Part shown: piece by piece, positions 14,265 through 14,794 of the stretch
Position numbering within the stretch: position 1 is the first letter of the stretch
Layout of the letters: every line of letters begins with the position of its first letter
NCBI GenBank assembly: GCA_001771975.1
Contig: MERE01000176.1
Coordinates: forward strand, 1-14,794
Source: Betaproteobacteria bacterium RIFCSPLOWO2_02_FULL_68_150
GTDB lineage: Bacteria > Pseudomonadota > Gammaproteobacteria > Burkholderiales > SG8-39
Reading direction: 5' to 3'
DNA length: 14,794 nt
Notes under the pieces: model-generated
What the model saw: only the letters and a program-made list of their open reading frames with translations
Database searches by the model: none
What the model was told of the DNA's origin: nothing
Translations under genes and position numbers: made by a program

Positions 14265-14268
<4 letters not shown>
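13663..14268 (+). CDS. Alpha/beta hydrolase (dienelactone hydrolase-like)
   Basis: A 201-aa serine hydrolase with a complete triad: nucleophile S111 in GFSFG (109-113), acid D156 in HGERDQTVP, and H183 in GSDHFFHGRL. The N-terminal part has VALVAHPHPLHGGTLDNKVV (31-50), with an HPHP oxyanion-side motif, and LRPNFRGVGASGG (65-77), both typical of a conserved small proteobacterial hydrolase family. The substrate is unknown. No signal peptide is seen, so it is probably cytoplasmic. ATG 13663 overlaps the upstream stop by one base, implying translational coupling; the much longer in-frame ORF reaching back over the VanZ gene is a shadow. Its own stop overlaps the TTG of the next ORF. Confidence 0.88.
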
Positions 14269-14522
<254 letters not shown>

Positions 14523-14530
14523 GCGTGGTG

Positions 14531-14794
14531 GCCGTTCCGGTGCTCGTGCTGACCGGGCTCGCGTTTGCGGCGCTCGGGCTCGCCGTCAACGCGCTCGCGA
14601 GCGGCTACGATTTCTTCAGCTACTACCCGACGCTGGTGCTGACGCCCATGATGATGCTGTCGGGCGTGTTCTTTCCGGTCGAGCAGTTGCCGGGTCCGAT
14701 TCAGCTGGCGGCCGCGGTGCTGCCGCTGCACCACGCGGTGCAACTCGTGCGGCCATTGCTGTCGGGCACCGCGCCGGCGGCGCCATTGCTCCAC
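14531..14794 (+). pseudogene. C-terminal remnant of an ABC-2 type permease (NodJ-like), open at window end
   Basis: Reading in the frame of 14531, the sequence encodes AVPVLVLTGLAFAALGLAV, then NALASGYDFFSYYPTLVLTP, MMMLSGVFFPVEQLP and LPLHHAVQLVRPLLSG. This is the typical last part of NodJ/ABC-2 family inner-membrane permeases, with three hydrophobic stretches and the SGVFFP motif. The first half of the permease (about 150 residues in relatives) is missing. The fragment abuts the cut ATPase, with no start codon in a plausible context other than GTG 14525 or 14528. It runs off the window at 14794, so its end is unseen. In intact clusters such a permease follows its ATPase directly, which fits loss of the ATPase 3' part and the permease 5' part in one event. 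Confidence 0.75.

Overview
This 14.8 kb window is a gene-dense, very GC-rich piece of bacterial chromosome. The proteins and their order (polA / DUF2782 / type II homoserine kinase / BPSS1780-like membrane protein, then ubiE / Tim44-like / ubiJ / ubiB) point to a betaproteobacterium; I cannot name a genus. Start codons are often TTG or GTG, and most long ORFs in other frames are shadows of GC-rich coding. I see no rRNA, tRNA, CRISPR array, insertion sequence, phage gene or recognisable defence system.

Layout. Positions 2-97 hold the 3' end of an unrecognised plus-strand gene. polA (119-2845) lies on the minus strand, convergent with that fragment, and is the only minus-strand gene. A ~180 bp divergent spacer separates it from a plus-strand group: a secreted DUF2782 protein (3025-3360), homoserine kinase thrB (3362-4315) and a polytopic BPSS1780-like protein (4317-5096). 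A possible 55-residue ORF (5102-5269) follows; inside it is the best sigma70-like promoter of the window (5145-5173). That promoter faces a 537-residue protein whose C-terminal part carries the two-part PilZ c-di-GMP signature (RxxxR and DxSxxG). Next comes a ubiquinone block: ubiE (6982-7707), a Tim44-domain membrane protein (7736-8641), a clear intrinsic terminator (8661-8692), ubiJ (8768-9340) and ubiB (9344-10873). A sodium:solute symporter-family protein (10885-12348) and a VanZ-family membrane protein (12359-13417) follow.

The last 1.35 kb is the oddest part. A (2Fe-2S) ferredoxin-domain gene (13442-13663) appears to have lost about 30 internal codons in frame, including the CxxxC-type second cysteine pair. 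An intact alpha/beta hydrolase (13663-14268) follows. Then a NodI-like ABC ATPase is cut off just after Walker A (stop at 14520-14522) and runs directly into the C-terminal half of a NodJ-like ABC permease, which is open at the window end. Two deletion-like events this close together suggest either local gene decay through short repeats or an assembly collapse. Raw-read coverage would tell them apart.

Functional picture: DNA replication and repair (PolA), threonine biosynthesis (ThrB), ubiquinone biosynthesis (UbiE, UbiJ, UbiB), a probable c-di-GMP-responsive protein, solute transport, and a damaged redox/export cluster. I found no convincing new multi-gene system. The best leads are the PilZ-like protein, the Tim44-like protein inside the ubi cluster, and the paired deletions at the right end.
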